Source of the DNA: Sphingobium cyanobacteriorum
GTDB taxonomy: Bacteria > Pseudomonadota > Alphaproteobacteria > Sphingomonadales > Sphingomonadaceae
Reading direction: 5' to 3'
NCBI RefSeq assembly: GCF_030580935.1
Contig: NZ_JAUQOM010000005.1
Coordinates: 1-64,000, forward strand
DNA: 64,000 nt
Part shown: positions 18,318-27,922 of the stretch, piece after piece
Numbering within the stretch: position 1 is the first letter of the stretch
Layout of the letters: each line of letters starts with the position of its first letter
The notes under the pieces: generated by a model
The model's input: the letters and a program-made list of their open reading frames with translations, nothing else
Database searches by the model: none
What the model was told of the DNA's origin: nothing
Made by a program: the position numbers and the translations under genes

Positions 18318-19838
18318 ATGCTGCAACAGGCGATAGAGCGTTTCGCGGGAAAGACGCTGATCCGCGACCAATATGACAATTATATCGGCGGCGCATGGGT
18401 CGCCCCGGTCGAGGGCGGCTATTTCGACAATATCTCGCCCGTCACCGGCCAGGTGGTCGGCAAGATCGCCCGTGGCACCGCGGCCGACATCGAACTGGCG
18501 CTGGACGCCGCGCACAAGGCGAAGGACGCCTGGGGCAAGACATCCTCCACCGATCGGTCGAACATCCTGCTCAGGATCGCCGACCGGATGGAGGCCAATC
18601 TGGACCTCATCGCGATGGCCGAAACGATCGACAACGGCAAGCCGATCCGCGAAACGACCCATGCCGACATTCCGCTGGCCATCGACCATTTCCGCTATTT
18701 CGCGGGCTGTGTCCGTGCACAGGAAGGCTCGATCAGCGAAATCGACCATGACACCATCGCCTATCATTTCCACGAACCGCTCGGCGTCGTCGGCCAGATC
18801 ATCCCGTGGAACTTCCCCATCCTGATGGCGGTGTGGAAACTGGCCCCGGCGCTGGCCGCGGGCAACTGCATCGTCCTGAAGCCCGCCGAACAGACGCCCA
18901 TGTCGATCCTGGTGCTGCTCGAAGTGATCGGCGACCTGCTGCCGCCCGGCGTGCTGAACGTCGTCAACGGCTTCGGCGTGGAAGCCGGCAAGCCGCTCGC
19001 GTCGAACAAGCGGATCAGCAAGATCGCCTTCACCGGCGAGACGACGACCGGCCGCCTCATCATGCAATATGCGTCGGAAAATCTGATCCCGGTCACGCTG
19101 GAACTGGGCGGCAAGTCGCCCAACATCTTCTTTGCCGACGTGATGGACGCCGACGATGATTATTTCGACAAATGCCTGGAAGGCTTTGCGATGTTCGCGC
19201 TCAACCAGGGCGAAGTCTGCACCTGCCCCAGCCGCGCGCTGATCCAGGAATCGATCTACGAAAAGTTCATCGAACGCGCCATCGCGCGGGTGAAGGCGAT
19301 CAAGCAGGGCAGCCCGCTCGACCCCGCCACCATGATCGGTGCGCAGGCGTCGAACGACCAGCTCGAAAAGATCCTTTCCTATATCGAGATCGGCCTCAAC
19401 GAAGGCGCGGAACTGCTGACCGGCGGCGCGCGCGCCCATCTGGATGGGGAATTGAGCGAGGGCTATTATGTCACGCCCACCGTCCTCAAGGGCCACAACA
19501 GGATGCGGATTTTCCAGGAGGAGATTTTCGGTCCCGTGCTGGCCGTCACCACCTTCAAGGATGAGGCCGAAGCGCTCGCCATCGCCAACGACACGCTCTA
19601 TGGCCTGGGCGCGGGCGTGTGGACCCGCGACGGCAGCCGCGCCTATCGCATGGGCCGGGGCATTCACGCCGGTCGCGTCTGGACCAACTGCTACCACGCC
19701 TATCCGGCCCATGCCGCGTTCGGCGGCTTCAAGCAGTCGGGCATCGGCCGCGAAAACCACAAGATGATGCTGGACCATTATCAGCAGACCAAGAATCTGC
19801 TGGTCAGCTACAGCCCCAAGGCGCTCGGTTTCTTCTGA
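18318..19838 (+). CDS. exaC: NAD-dependent aldehyde dehydrogenase, ExaC/AcoD type
   Basis: A 506-residue cytoplasmic aldehyde dehydrogenase of the size of ExaC and AcoD. It has the NAD-binding segment [10 protein letters not shown] near residue 160, the catalytic Glu in ELGGKSPN near 263, and the catalytic Cys in [11 protein letters not shown] near 301. It oxidises aldehydes such as acetaldehyde to acids, completing alcohol oxidation that starts in the periplasm. It lies downstream of pseudoazurin and upstream of a DUF779 gene, the usual partner of this subfamily. No copy of the island motif is evident in its 46-base upstream gap, so it may be transcribed with pseudoazurin. Confidence 0.92.
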   Translation: MLQQAIERFAGKTLIRDQYDNYIGGAWVAPVEGGYFDNISPVTGQVVGKIARGTAADIELALDAAHKAKDAWGKTSSTDRSNILLRIADRMEANLDLIAMAETIDNGKPIRETTHADIPLAIDHFRYFAGCVRAQEGSISEIDHDTIAYHFHEPLGVVGQIIPWNFPILMAVWKLAPALAAGNCIVLKPAEQTPMSILVLLEVIGDLLPPGVLNVVNGFGVEAGKPLASNKRISKIAFTGETTTGRLIMQYASENLIPVTLELGGKSPNIFFADVMDADDDYFDKCLEGFAMFALNQGEVCTCPSRALIQESIYEKFIERAIARVKAIKQGSPLDPATMIGAQASNDQLEKILSYIEIGLNEGAELLTGGARAHLDGELSEGYYVTPTVLKGHNRMRIFQEEIFGPVLAVTTFKDEAEALAIANDTLYGLGAGVWTRDGSRAYRMGRGIHAGRVWTNCYHAYPAHAAFGGFKQSGIGRENHKMMLDHYQQTKNLLVSYSPKALGFF

Positions 19839-19855
19839 CGCCACATGACAGGTTC

Positions 19856-19920
19856 GTCGAAGGCGGATTCCTCTTTGCAGGCCTTCGACGGCGGCGGGCA
19901 TCCTTTCCCCGATGCCCGCC
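19856..19920 (+). terminator. two adjacent hairpins between exaC and the DUF779 gene
   Basis: The first hairpin pairs GTCGAAGGC (19856-19864) with GCCTTCGAC (19881-19889). The second pairs GGCGGGCATC (19893-19902) with GATGCCCGCC (19911-19920). Neither is followed by a T run. They could reduce transcription into the DUF779 gene or stabilise the exaC message. Confidence 0.45.
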
Positions 19921-19946
19921 GCATCGTCGTTTCCAGGAGGATGATC

Positions 19947-20351
19947 ATGACGGACCTGCCCCCACGGATATTGGCGACGTCGCAGGCGCAGGCGCTGATG
20001 CGCCGGCTGGCGCAAAAGCATGGGCCGCTGATGTTCCACCAGTCGGGCGGCTGCTGCGACGGGTCCGCGCCGATGTGCTTCCCGCGCGGCGAGTTCAGGA
20101 CCGGGGCGCAGGACGTGCTGCTTGGCCATGTCGCAGATGATGTGCCGGTGTGGATCGGCGCGGCGCAGTTCGCCTATTGGCGCCATACCCAGGTGACGAT
20201 CGACGTGGTGCCGGGGCGGGGCGCGGGCATGTCGCTGGAAAGCCCCGAAGGCGTGCGCTTCATCGTGCGGTCGCGGATATTCAGCGATGCCGAAAATGCC
20301 CTGCTGGACGCGGCCGCAGAACCGCCGCGCGGAGACGCCGTGACGCAATAG
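19947..20351 (+). CDS. DUF779 protein, aldehyde dehydrogenase partner
   Basis: A 134-residue protein of the DUF779 family, routinely found beside acetaldehyde dehydrogenases. The metal-type motif QSGGCCDGSAPMC is near residue 35 and suggests bound metal or a redox thiol. There is no signal peptide. The partner role is known only by association with exaC/acoD genes. ATG 19947 is chosen over the ATG two codons earlier, because AGGAGG directly touches the earlier one but lies six bases before this one. Confidence 0.82.
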   Translation: MTDLPPRILATSQAQALMRRLAQKHGPLMFHQSGGCCDGSAPMCFPRGEFRTGAQDVLLGHVADDVPVWIGAAQFAYWRHTQVTIDVVPGRGAGMSLESPEGVRFIVRSRIFSDAENALLDAAAEPPRGDAVTQ

Positions 20352-20436
20352 GATGCCGGATTTGCCTGGATGACAATCGGGCGCAAGGCGGTGCATAACC
20401 CTCATAAAATCAGGGAAGCCGTGGGGGGAGAGGGAC

Positions 20437-21579
20437 ATGACCATGCTAGCGTCGGAGATCGGCTTCGCATCGAGCCATTCGCCGGATCCGGCGGTGGCGA
20501 TGGCGGACGTTGCGCGGCAACTGGGCGATGCGCCGCTGGCCGGGATGCTGCTCTTCTGCTCCCACCGTTTCGACCGCGATGCGCTGGCCCGCGCGGTCAA
20601 CCGGCACAGCGAGCATATCGTCGCGATCGGCTGCACCAGTTCGGGCGAACTGACCGAGGCGGGCTATGACGAGGACAGCCTGAGCGTCATCGCTTTCCCG
20701 GCCGACGCCTTCCACCTGACATCCCATATTTTCGACGATATCGACGCCTTCGACCCGGTCGCCGCGCGGGAAGCGATCCGCTCGCTGGCCGCCGTGGCCG
20801 ATCGCGACAGCCGCCATCTGGGCGACCGGGTCAACCATGTCGCGCTGTTCCTGGTCGATGGCCTGTCCCATCGGGAGGAATTGCTGACGATGACGATCCA
20901 GGATGCGCTGGGCGACATTCCGCTGATCGGCGGATCGTCCGGCGATGGCCTGGCCTTTCGCGAAACCGCGATCTTCCAGGGCGGACGCTTCCATCGGCGC
21001 GCGGCGGTGATCGCGATCCTGTCCACCCCGCGCCCGATCCATGTGTTCAAGGCGCAGCATTATCGCCCCGGCGCGGCGAAGATGGTCGTGACCGGCGCGA
21101 TCCCGCAGGACCGGATCGTGACGGAAATCAATGCCGAACCGGCGGCGCAGGAATATCTGCGGCTGGCCGGCCATGCCGGGGAAGAGCTGGGCCTGGCCTT
21201 CTACGCCGCGCACCCGCCGATGGTGCGCGCGGGGGGCGACTATCATGTCCGGTCGATCCAGAGCGCGAACCCGGACGGCAGCCTGACCTTCTATTGCGCG
21301 ATCGATATAGGAATCGTGCTGACGGTGGGCGAGCCGGTCGACCGGATCATGGGGATGGAGGCGATGTTCACCGACATTGCCGCCCATGTCGGGCAGGTCG
21401 ATCGGATCATCGCCTTCGATTGCGTGCTGAACCGCATCGATGCCGAACAGCGCCAGATCGGCCGCGCCGTGTCCGAACTGTACGGCCGCCATCGCGTGAT
21501 CGGTTTCAACACCTATGGCGAGCAATATCATGCGCTGCACGTCAACCAGACATTCAGCGGGCTGGCGATCGGGCGATGA
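20437..21579 (+). CDS. FIST-domain protein, NosP-like
   Basis: A 380-residue protein with FIST_N (about residues 25-220) and FIST_C (about 225-365) domains. In Pseudomonas and relatives such proteins (NosP) bind haem, sense nitric oxide and inhibit a co-cistronic hybrid histidine kinase (NahK). The next gene here is such a kinase and overlaps this one by four bases, which strongly supports a sensor/kinase pair. No signal peptide is seen, so sensing would be cytoplasmic. The haem ligand cannot be read from this sequence alone. Confidence 0.85.
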   Translation: MTMLASEIGFASSHSPDPAVAMADVARQLGDAPLAGMLLFCSHRFDRDALARAVNRHSEHIVAIGCTSSGELTEAGYDEDSLSVIAFPADAFHLTSHIFDDIDAFDPVAAREAIRSLAAVADRDSRHLGDRVNHVALFLVDGLSHREELLTMTIQDALGDIPLIGGSSGDGLAFRETAIFQGGRFHRRAAVIAILSTPRPIHVFKAQHYRPGAAKMVVTGAIPQDRIVTEINAEPAAQEYLRLAGHAGEELGLAFYAAHPPMVRAGGDYHVRSIQSANPDGSLTFYCAIDIGIVLTVGEPVDRIMGMEAMFTDIAAHVGQVDRIIAFDCVLNRIDAEQRQIGRAVSELYGRHRVIGFNTYGEQYHALHVNQTFSGLAIGR

Positions 21580-23804
21580 CGGGCGGGGCGCCTCCCACGG
21601 TCGGCAGCGATGGCGAGGTGGCCAGCCTGCGCGAGGAAAACCGCAAGCTGCGCAAGATCAACGCCGCGCTGATCGACCGGGTCGAACGGTCGAGCGACAT
21701 GGCGGGCAACGCCTTTTCGATGTTCGAAACCGCGATCACGCTGGAAGCGATGGTGCGCGAACGGACCATGGAGCTGGAGGATGCGCTGGGCCGGCTGGCC
21801 AAGGCCAATGCCGACCTGGCGGAAGCCCATGCCAGCGCCGACGCCGCGCAGGTGCGGCTGCGCGACGCGATCGATTCGATCAACGAAGGCTTCGTCCTGT
21901 TCGATGCGGAGGACCGGCTGGTCCTGTTCAACGACGCCTATCTGGGCTTCTGGCCCGACATCGCGGCGCAGATCCGCGAAGGATTGTCGTTCGAGGAGGT
22001 CGCCCGCCTCGCCGCCGCCCATCATCAGCCGCTGGGGTCCGTGGTCGCGCCCGACCGCTGGGTGTCGGACCGGCTGGCGCGCCACAGCGTCGCCGATGGC
22101 GGCCATGTCCAGGCGCTGGCCGACGGGCGCTGGGTCCAGATCAACGAACTGCGCACCAGCGAGGGCGGCATTGTCGGCATCTATACCGACATTACGGAGG
22201 TGAAGGCGCAGGACGCCCGCAACCGGGCGCTGGAACTGGCCGAACGCAATCTGGTGTTGCAATCGACCCTCGATAATCTGTCCGAAGGCGTATGCCTGTT
22301 CGACCCCCAGGGGCGGGTCGCGGCCTGGAACGGGGCGTTGCAGCATCTGCTGGGCCTGCCCGACGACTGGGCGCAGGAAGGCGCCACCCATGCCGCGCTG
22401 ATAGCCTATTGCCGCGATCGGCTGGGGATGGCGGACAGGGGGTGCCTGGACTGGCGCGGGGATCAGCCGGGTGCGCCGCGCCATGCGCTGGTTGCCGCCG
22501 GCGACCGCCATCTCGAACTGCGCAGCACCACGCTGGAACGCGGGGGGCAGGTGATCGGCTTCACCGATGTCACCGACATGCTGCGCGCGCAGGCATCCTT
22601 GCAGGAAACGGCCGAAACGCTGGAGCGGCGGGTTGCCGAACGTACCGCCGAACTGCGCGCCGAAGTCGCCGAGCGGCGCGCGATCGAGGGGCAGTTGCGC
22701 GACGCCAAGACCGCGGCGGAAAAGGCCAACCTGTCCAAGACCAGTTTCCTGGCGGCAGCAAGCCATGACCTGTTGCAGCCGCTGAACGCGGCCCGGCTGT
22801 TCGTCGCGGCGCTGGGCGACCGGCGGCTGGCGCTGCCCACCCGCGCGCTGGTCAACCAGACATCGACCGCACTGGATTCGGTCGAGGATCTGCTGGAGGC
22901 GCTGCTGGAGATCAGCCGGCTCGACGCAGGCGCGATCCAGCCGGAAATCGGCGACTTCCGGCTCGACACGCTGCTCGCCACCCTGCGCGTGGAGTTCGCC
23001 CCGGTGGCGCGGGCCGGCGGACTGACGCTCCAGATCGCAAGCGAACCGCTCTGGGTGCGGTCGGACATCCGGCTGGTGCGGCGCATCCTCCAGAATTTCC
23101 TGTCCAACGCGCTGCGCTATACCCAGCAGGGATCGGTGACGGTGGAATGCCGGGCAGGCGCGGACAGTGTCAATGTACGCGTGATCGACAGCGGACCGGG
23201 CATCGCGGCCGACAAGCAGGGATTGGTGTTCGAGGAGTTTCGCCGGCTCGACACACGCACCAGCGGCAAGGGGCTGGGCCTGGCGATCGTCAAGCGGGCC
23301 AGCGACATGCTGGGCCATCGGGTGACGCTGGAATCCGCGCCGGGCAAGGGATCTACCTTCGCGATCGACCTGCCGGTGGGCGAGCCGGTGGCCGAGCAGG
23401 CCAACGCCTGGGACACGCCCGGCCGCGACCGATCGATGCGCGGATTGAACATACTGGTGATCGACAATGAACGCGCGATCCAGACGGGGATGCGGACACT
23501 GCTGGGCGGATGGGGCTGCACGGTGCTGGCCGCGGGCGGCTTTGCCGACGCAGCCGGGCTGTTCGCGCAAGGCGAGGCGCCCGACATCATCCTGATCGAC
23601 TATCATCTGAATGACGGCGAGACGGGCGAAGCGACGCTGGCCCGGTTGCGGGCGCATTTCGACGTGATGGTGCCCGCGATCATGATCTCGGCCGACCGGG
23701 GCAAGGAGTTGAAGGCGCGGCTCGACGCACATGGCATCCCGCTGCTCAACAAGCCGGTCAAGCCCGCCCAGTTGCGCGCGCTGCTGCGGACCATGCTGAA
23801 ATAG
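21576..23804 (+). CDS. hybrid sensor histidine kinase, NahK-like
   Basis: A 742-residue soluble hybrid kinase. A coiled-coil start (about residues 15-90) is followed by two PAS-like domains (about 90-210 and 220-330) and a second coiled coil. Then come the phosphoacceptor box SHDLLQPLNAARLF near residue 397, ATPase motifs (NALRYT, DSGPGIA, GKGLGLAIVK), and a C-terminal receiver domain with Asp in IILIDYHLND near 672. It overlaps the FIST gene and has no membrane segment, as in the NosP/NahK pair. In pseudomonads the related kinase is linked to ethanol-oxidation control. The LuxR regulator encoded convergently next to it is a plausible target. Confidence 0.85.
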   Translation: MTGGAPPTVGSDGEVASLREENRKLRKINAALIDRVERSSDMAGNAFSMFETAITLEAMVRERTMELEDALGRLAKANADLAEAHASADAAQVRLRDAIDSINEGFVLFDAEDRLVLFNDAYLGFWPDIAAQIREGLSFEEVARLAAAHHQPLGSVVAPDRWVSDRLARHSVADGGHVQALADGRWVQINELRTSEGGIVGIYTDITEVKAQDARNRALELAERNLVLQSTLDNLSEGVCLFDPQGRVAAWNGALQHLLGLPDDWAQEGATHAALIAYCRDRLGMADRGCLDWRGDQPGAPRHALVAAGDRHLELRSTTLERGGQVIGFTDVTDMLRAQASLQETAETLERRVAERTAELRAEVAERRAIEGQLRDAKTAAEKANLSKTSFLAAASHDLLQPLNAARLFVAALGDRRLALPTRALVNQTSTALDSVEDLLEALLEISRLDAGAIQPEIGDFRLDTLLATLRVEFAPVARAGGLTLQIASEPLWVRSDIRLVRRILQNFLSNALRYTQQGSVTVECRAGADSVNVRVIDSGPGIAADKQGLVFEEFRRLDTRTSGKGLGLAIVKRASDMLGHRVTLESAPGKGSTFAIDLPVGEPVAEQANAWDTPGRDRSMRGLNILVIDNERAIQTGMRTLLGGWGCTVLAAGGFADAAGLFAQGEAPDIILIDYHLNDGETGEATLARLRAHFDVMVPAIMISADRGKELKARLDAHGIPLLNKPVKPAQLRALLRTMLK

Positions 23805-23829
23805 CCAAAGACCTGTGGCGCGGCTCCGT

Positions 23830-24468
23830 TCAATCCGCGCCGAAATGCACCCGGTTCGCCTTGATCACCGCCTGGGTGCGGCTCAATACGCCCAGTTTCT
23901 GGAGGATGGCCGACACATGCGCCTTGATCGTGGTCATCGACACGTTGAGGTCGTGGGCGATCTGCTTGTTGAGGCGGCCGTTGACCAGATGGCCCAGCAC
24001 CGTCTTCTGCTGCGGGGTCAGGCTGTCGATGCGGCGGGCAATATCGTCCTCTTCGGCTGACGGCGCAGCCCCCTCCCCCATGGTTTCGGGCAGGTAGATT
24101 TCGCCCGACACGACCCGGTGCAGCGCGTCGACGATGGCGCTGCGCTTCAGCGACTTGGGGATGAAGCCGGCCGCACCGGCGGCCAGCGCCTCCTGCACGA
24201 TGGCGCGGTCGAACGCGCCCGACACCATCACCACCGGCAGGATCGGGAAACGGTCGCGCAGCAGTTTGAGGCCGTCCAGCCGCCGCACGTCGGGAATGTT
24301 GAGGTCGAGCAGGATGAGGTCGAAATTATCCTGCTTTTCCAGCGTTGCGACGGCCTCTTCCAGACTGGCGGCCTCGAAAATCTCGATATTGTCAAAACTG
24401 ATCGCGATCACGCTGCGCAACCCGTCGCGCACCAACGGGTGATCGTCGATGATCAGCACCCGTTCCAT
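23830..24468 (-). CDS. LuxR/NarL-family response regulator (ErbR/AgmR/PedR-like)
   Basis: A 212-residue response regulator. The receiver domain has paired acids in IIDDHP, the phosphorylated Asp in LILLDLNIPD near residue 55, and Lys in IPKSLKR. The C-terminal LuxR helix-turn-helix is LTPQQKTVLGHLVNGRLNKQ with TTIKAHVSAILQKL. Regulators of this type (ErbR/AgmR, PedR2) turn on PQQ alcohol dehydrogenase and PQQ genes in pseudomonads. It lies between the hybrid kinase and the dehydrogenase and is the likely reader of the motif repeated in the island. ATG 24468 was chosen because the receiver fold begins there, with GGGGAAG upstream. Confidence 0.87.
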   Translation of the reverse strand: MERVLIIDDHPLVRDGLRSVIAISFDNIEIFEAASLEEAVATLEKQDNFDLILLDLNIPDVRRLDGLKLLRDRFPILPVVMVSGAFDRAIVQEALAAGAAGFIPKSLKRSAIVDALHRVVSGEIYLPETMGEGAAPSAEEDDIARRIDSLTPQQKTVLGHLVNGRLNKQIAHDLNVSMTTIKAHVSAILQKLGVLSRTQAVIKANRVHFGAD

Positions 24469-24624
24469 GACCGCTTCCCCGCCCATATACTGCCCCATAT
24501 CCTGCCCCTGCCGCTGATGATCGGACACATCATGGGACGTGGCAAGCCGCAATGCGCCGGGCGGGATGGCCGGGGCCGGTTGCGCATAATGTCCACGTCC
24601 CATGACGATCATGATATCAATTCC

Positions 24625-26367
24625 TTATTTGGGCAGCTTGAACACCCAGAGCGCGCCGCCCTGGTTGATGTCCTTGAACGACTTGGCGACTTCGCCGCCC
24701 CACAGGGGCACCGCGCCGCCCCAGCCGGACATGACGGCGACATATTGTTCGCCATCCTGTTCCCAGGTGACAGGCGATCCGACCACGCCGGACCCGGTCT
24801 GGAATTTCCAGAGTTCCTGGCCGGTCTTGGCGTCGAACGCCTTGAGGAAGCCTTCGGGCGTGCCGGTGAACACCAGGTTGCCGCCCGTGGTCAGCACCCC
24901 GCCCCAGAGCGGCGCCTTGTTCTTATATTCCCACATGATCTTGCCGGTTTTGGGGTCCATCGCCCGCAGCGCACCGATATGGTCCTCCGCGATCGACTTG
25001 ATGGTGAAGCCCGCGCCCAGATAGGCCGCGCCCTTCTTGTACGCGATCGGCTCGTTCCAGATGTCCATGCCCCAGTCGTTGGACGGGATATAGAACAGGC
25101 CGGTGTCGTGGCTGTAGGCCATCGGCATCCAGTTCTTGCCACCCAGGAAGGATGGCGAGGCGAAGACCGGCTTGCCCTTGGCATCGCCGGGGGCTGGCGG
25201 ACGGCCTTCGGGGATGTAATTGGGCTTGCCCGCCTTGTTGAAGCCATTGGCCCAGGTCGTCTGCATCACGAACTTGCTGGCACTGATGAACTTGCCATTG
25301 GTGCGGTCGAGCACGAAGAAATAGCCGTTGCGGTCGGCCTTCGCGCCCAGCTTCATCGGCTTGCCGTTGATCGTGGCGTCGAATGGGATGAATTCATTCA
25401 CCCCGTCGAAATCCCAGCCGTCATGCGGCGTGGTCTGGTAATGCCATTTGATGACGCCGGTATCCGGGTCGATCGCCAGTGTCGATGCGGTGTAGAGATT
25501 GTCGCCGGGGCGCAGATGGCTGTTCCATGGCGCGGGGTTGCCGGTGCCGAAGAAGAGCAGGTTGGTTTCCGGGTCATAGGTGCCACCCAGCCAGGTCGCG
25601 CCGCCGCCGCTCTTCCACAGGTCGCCCTGCCAGGTCGCGTTGAGCTTGCCGGTGATGCCGTTATCCTTGCCCTTGAGCGTGCCCATATGGCCTTCGATCA
25701 CGGGACGGTGCCAGATCAGCTCGCCGGTGTTGACATCGCGCGCCTCGACCGCGCCGACGACGCCGAATTCGCCGCCCGAATTGCCGGTGATGACCATGCC
25801 CTTGACGATCAAGGGCGCGGCGGTGGCGCTATAGCCTTCCTTATAGTCCGCGATCTGCTTGTTCCAGATCACCTTGCCGGTGTGGCGATTGAGCGCCACC
25901 AGGCGCGCGTCGAGCGTGGCGAAGATGATCTTGTCGCCATGAATGGCCGCGCCGCGGTTGACCACGTCGCAGCAGGGCATGATGCCATCGGGCAGGCGGG
26001 CGTCATATTGCCATTTTTCCTCGCCGGTGCGCGCATCGAAGGCGAACAGGCGCGAATAGCTGCCCGTCACATAGATGGTGCCGTCATAGACGATCGGCTG
26101 CGCTTCCTGGCCGCGCTGCTTTTCGCCACCCAGCGAGGCGGAGAAGGCGGGCACCATCTTGGCCACATTGCCGCTGTTGATGGCGTTCAGGGTGCTGAAG
26201 CGATGCGCCTGCGGCCCCATGCCATAGGTCAGCACGTCGCCGGTCGATGCGGCGTCGTTCATAAGATCCGCGTCGGTCGGCCCGCCCTGTGCCACCAGCG
26301 GCGTTGCCGCCATCGCCAGCGTCATCGCGGCAACGCCCGACAGCGCGCGCATGATCGGTCCCTTCAT
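24625..26367 (-). CDS. pedH: PQQ-dependent alcohol dehydrogenase, lanthanide (PedH/ExaF) type
   Basis: A 580-residue periplasmic eight-bladed propeller quinoprotein with a signal peptide ending near LVAQG. The adjacent-cysteine disulfide is in [10 protein letters not shown] near residue 130. [10 protein letters not shown] provides the metal-ligand Asn. The active site reads [11 protein letters not shown] near residue 317. The first Asp is the catalytic base; the second, two residues later, is the extra carboxylate that marks lanthanide-dependent enzymes (XoxF, PedH, ExaF), where calcium enzymes have a small residue. It oxidises primary alcohols to aldehydes and passes electrons to cytochrome c550. 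ATG 26367 was chosen because GGGAGG lies seven bases upstream. Substrate range and metal preference are predictions. Confidence 0.9.
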   Translation of the reverse strand: MKGPIMRALSGVAAMTLAMAATPLVAQGGPTDADLMNDAASTGDVLTYGMGPQAHRFSTLNAINSGNVAKMVPAFSASLGGEKQRGQEAQPIVYDGTIYVTGSYSRLFAFDARTGEEKWQYDARLPDGIMPCCDVVNRGAAIHGDKIIFATLDARLVALNRHTGKVIWNKQIADYKEGYSATAAPLIVKGMVITGNSGGEFGVVGAVEARDVNTGELIWHRPVIEGHMGTLKGKDNGITGKLNATWQGDLWKSGGGATWLGGTYDPETNLLFFGTGNPAPWNSHLRPGDNLYTASTLAIDPDTGVIKWHYQTTPHDGWDFDGVNEFIPFDATINGKPMKLGAKADRNGYFFVLDRTNGKFISASKFVMQTTWANGFNKAGKPNYIPEGRPPAPGDAKGKPVFASPSFLGGKNWMPMAYSHDTGLFYIPSNDWGMDIWNEPIAYKKGAAYLGAGFTIKSIAEDHIGALRAMDPKTGKIMWEYKNKAPLWGGVLTTGGNLVFTGTPEGFLKAFDAKTGQELWKFQTGSGVVGSPVTWEQDGEQYVAVMSGWGGAVPLWGGEVAKSFKDINQGGALWVFKLPK

Positions 26368-26441
26368 AACCATCCTCCCTTGTTGAACGGGCGCTCTACG
26401 CCCCCCGTTTATGTGCAGACTATGCTGCGCGGCGGGCGCAG

Positions 26442-26458
26442 CAATTGAACCTTCGGTC
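26442..26458 (-). promoter_or_regulatory. candidate island operator upstream of the alcohol dehydrogenase
   Basis: On the minus strand this reads GACCGAAGGTTCAATTG, matching the shared pattern with the same 17-base length as the site before the SoxYZ-like gene. It lies 75 bases before the dehydrogenase start, in the 111-base gap after the preceding gene. Confidence 0.5.
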
Positions 26459-26478
26459 GGGCCACTGACGGTCGCCCT

Positions 26479-27345
26479 TCACCCCGCCGCGTGCGCCGGG
26501 GTCCAGGTGACGCCATGGCGCGCGAACAGTGCCTTCATCTCGCCGCTGGCGGCCATGGCGGTGGTGATCTCCTCCACCGCGTCGCCCAGCGTACGGCTGT
26601 TTTCCTTGACCGCCATGCCAATGTCCCAGCCGGGCGAGGTGAAGGCGGGCAACGGCCCCTTGCGCAGCGCGATCCGGCTGGCGCCGTCGCCCGCGCGATG
26701 GAGCTGTTCCTCGATCTGGGCGCGACTGGCGAGCGCGGCGTCGGCCTTGCCCCCGGTCACGGCCGCCACAGCCTCCGACCCGGTCGGATAATGGATCACG
26801 TCCCTGGTCAATATGCCGCCGAAGGCGCCGATCAGGTAGAAATCGGGAATGCTGTCCAGTTCCGCCGCCAGCCGGCGCCCACGCCATTCGGTCGGCATCC
26901 CTTCCAGCGGCACCGCGCCACCGACCCCGGCCAGCGCGAAACTTTCGCGATAATAGGGCGCTATGATCGCGACCTGATCGTTGCGCGCGGCAAAACTGCG
27001 GTCGAACGGCACATGCAGCATCAGGTCGCCGGGCGTGAAGCCCAGCAGCCCGCCCTTCCAAACCCCGTTGCGCAGGTCGTCATCGACGCTTTCGTCGGCG
27101 ACCAGTTGGGCGATATCGGCACGCACGCCAAGCCTGCCCGCGATCGCCAGCGCCAGATCGACATCGAGGCCCACGAGCTTGCCGCCTTCTTCCCACGACC
27201 AGGGGCGGTTATTCTGATAGACCACCACCCGCAGCGTGCCGAGCGCCTTGACCTTCGCCAGCGGCGCGGCATCGCTGCGTCCGGGAAACAGGCCGAGCGC
27301 CAGTGCCGCCCCCGCCCCGCCCATCCATGCGCGACGGCTGAGCAT
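26479..27345 (-). CDS. periplasmic binding-like protein, XoxJ/MxaJ type
   Basis: A 288-residue exported protein with a twin-arginine-like leader (SRRAWMGGAG) and a type 2 periplasmic-binding fold (GTLRVVVYQNNRPW, then LVGLDVDLALAIAGRLG). Proteins of this type next to PQQ dehydrogenases (MxaJ, XoxJ) are thought to assist assembly or activation of the dehydrogenase rather than transport, and no permease genes are nearby. It lies between cytochrome c550 and the dehydrogenase, five bases after the cytochrome stop, so the order is pedF, this gene, pedH on one strand. Confidence 0.82.
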   Translation of the reverse strand: MLSRRAWMGGAGAALALGLFPGRSDAAPLAKVKALGTLRVVVYQNNRPWSWEEGGKLVGLDVDLALAIAGRLGVRADIAQLVADESVDDDLRNGVWKGGLLGFTPGDLMLHVPFDRSFAARNDQVAIIAPYYRESFALAGVGGAVPLEGMPTEWRGRRLAAELDSIPDFYLIGAFGGILTRDVIHYPTGSEAVAAVTGGKADAALASRAQIEEQLHRAGDGASRIALRKGPLPAFTSPGWDIGMAVKENSRTLGDAVEEITTAMAASGEMKALFARHGVTWTPAHAAG

Positions 27346-27350
27346 CGCGA

Positions 27351-27779
27351 TCAGCCTTCGTGCTTGGTTTCGAGCCAGGCGCGGATCGCCCAGCCGGCCT
27401 TCTGGCCCAACACGTCGCCAAAGGGCGGCATATAGACCTTGCCGTCATGGCTGGAGCCGTGGCGGAACCGTTCGGCGAACCACTGGTCGCCCGATTCGCC
27501 CGCCTCCAGATAGCGCAGGTCCGGCGCGATGCCGCCGGATTCGGCGTCCAGACCGTGGCAGCGCGCGCAATTCTGGCCATAGGCGGACTGGCCGATCTCG
27601 ATCGCCTTGGCATTCCCGCTATAGGGATTCTTTTCCAGCCAGGCGTCGCCGATGTCCGGCAAGGCGGACGTATCCACCGCCTGCGGCGTGACATCGCCAT
27701 GCGCCAGCAATGCGCTTGTCGCGGTCATGCCCAATATGGCCATGGCGCCCAGCAACGCGGCCCTACCCATGTTTCTCAT
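27351..27779 (-). CDS. pedF: cytochrome c550, PedF type
   Basis: A 142-residue periplasmic c-type cytochrome with a signal peptide ending near LLAHG and one haem site CARCH near residue 71. Downstream Met residues (for example in YMPPFGD) offer the sixth ligand. It matches PedF, the electron acceptor of PQQ alcohol dehydrogenases. It is the first gene of the minus-strand set and is divergent from the beta-propeller gene across a 143-base region. Confidence 0.9.
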   Translation of the reverse strand: MRNMGRAALLGAMAILGMTATSALLAHGDVTPQAVDTSALPDIGDAWLEKNPYSGNAKAIEIGQSAYGQNCARCHGLDAESGGIAPDLRYLEAGESGDQWFAERFRHGSSHDGKVYMPPFGDVLGQKAGWAIRAWLETKHEG

Positions 27780-27922
27780 TCCACATCCTCACCCGGTCGG
27801 TTTTCCCCTGACTCCGGTCAGTGTAGGCATAGGCGCGCCGCGCCCCCATTGGCCATTGGTACAATCCCGCAGGGAACAGGCTGCGTATAGACCCTTGGGA
27901 GAAGGTCAGGACAGGAGAGGAT
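27780..27922. promoter_or_regulatory. divergent promoter region of pedF and the beta-propeller gene
   Basis: The region carries two CCATTGG copies (27847-27860) and, at 27885-27901 on the minus strand, CTCCCAAGGGTCTATAC, a weaker match to the island motif. CAATGG is the right half of that motif. Both flanking genes belong to the alcohol-oxidation island. Confidence 0.4.
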
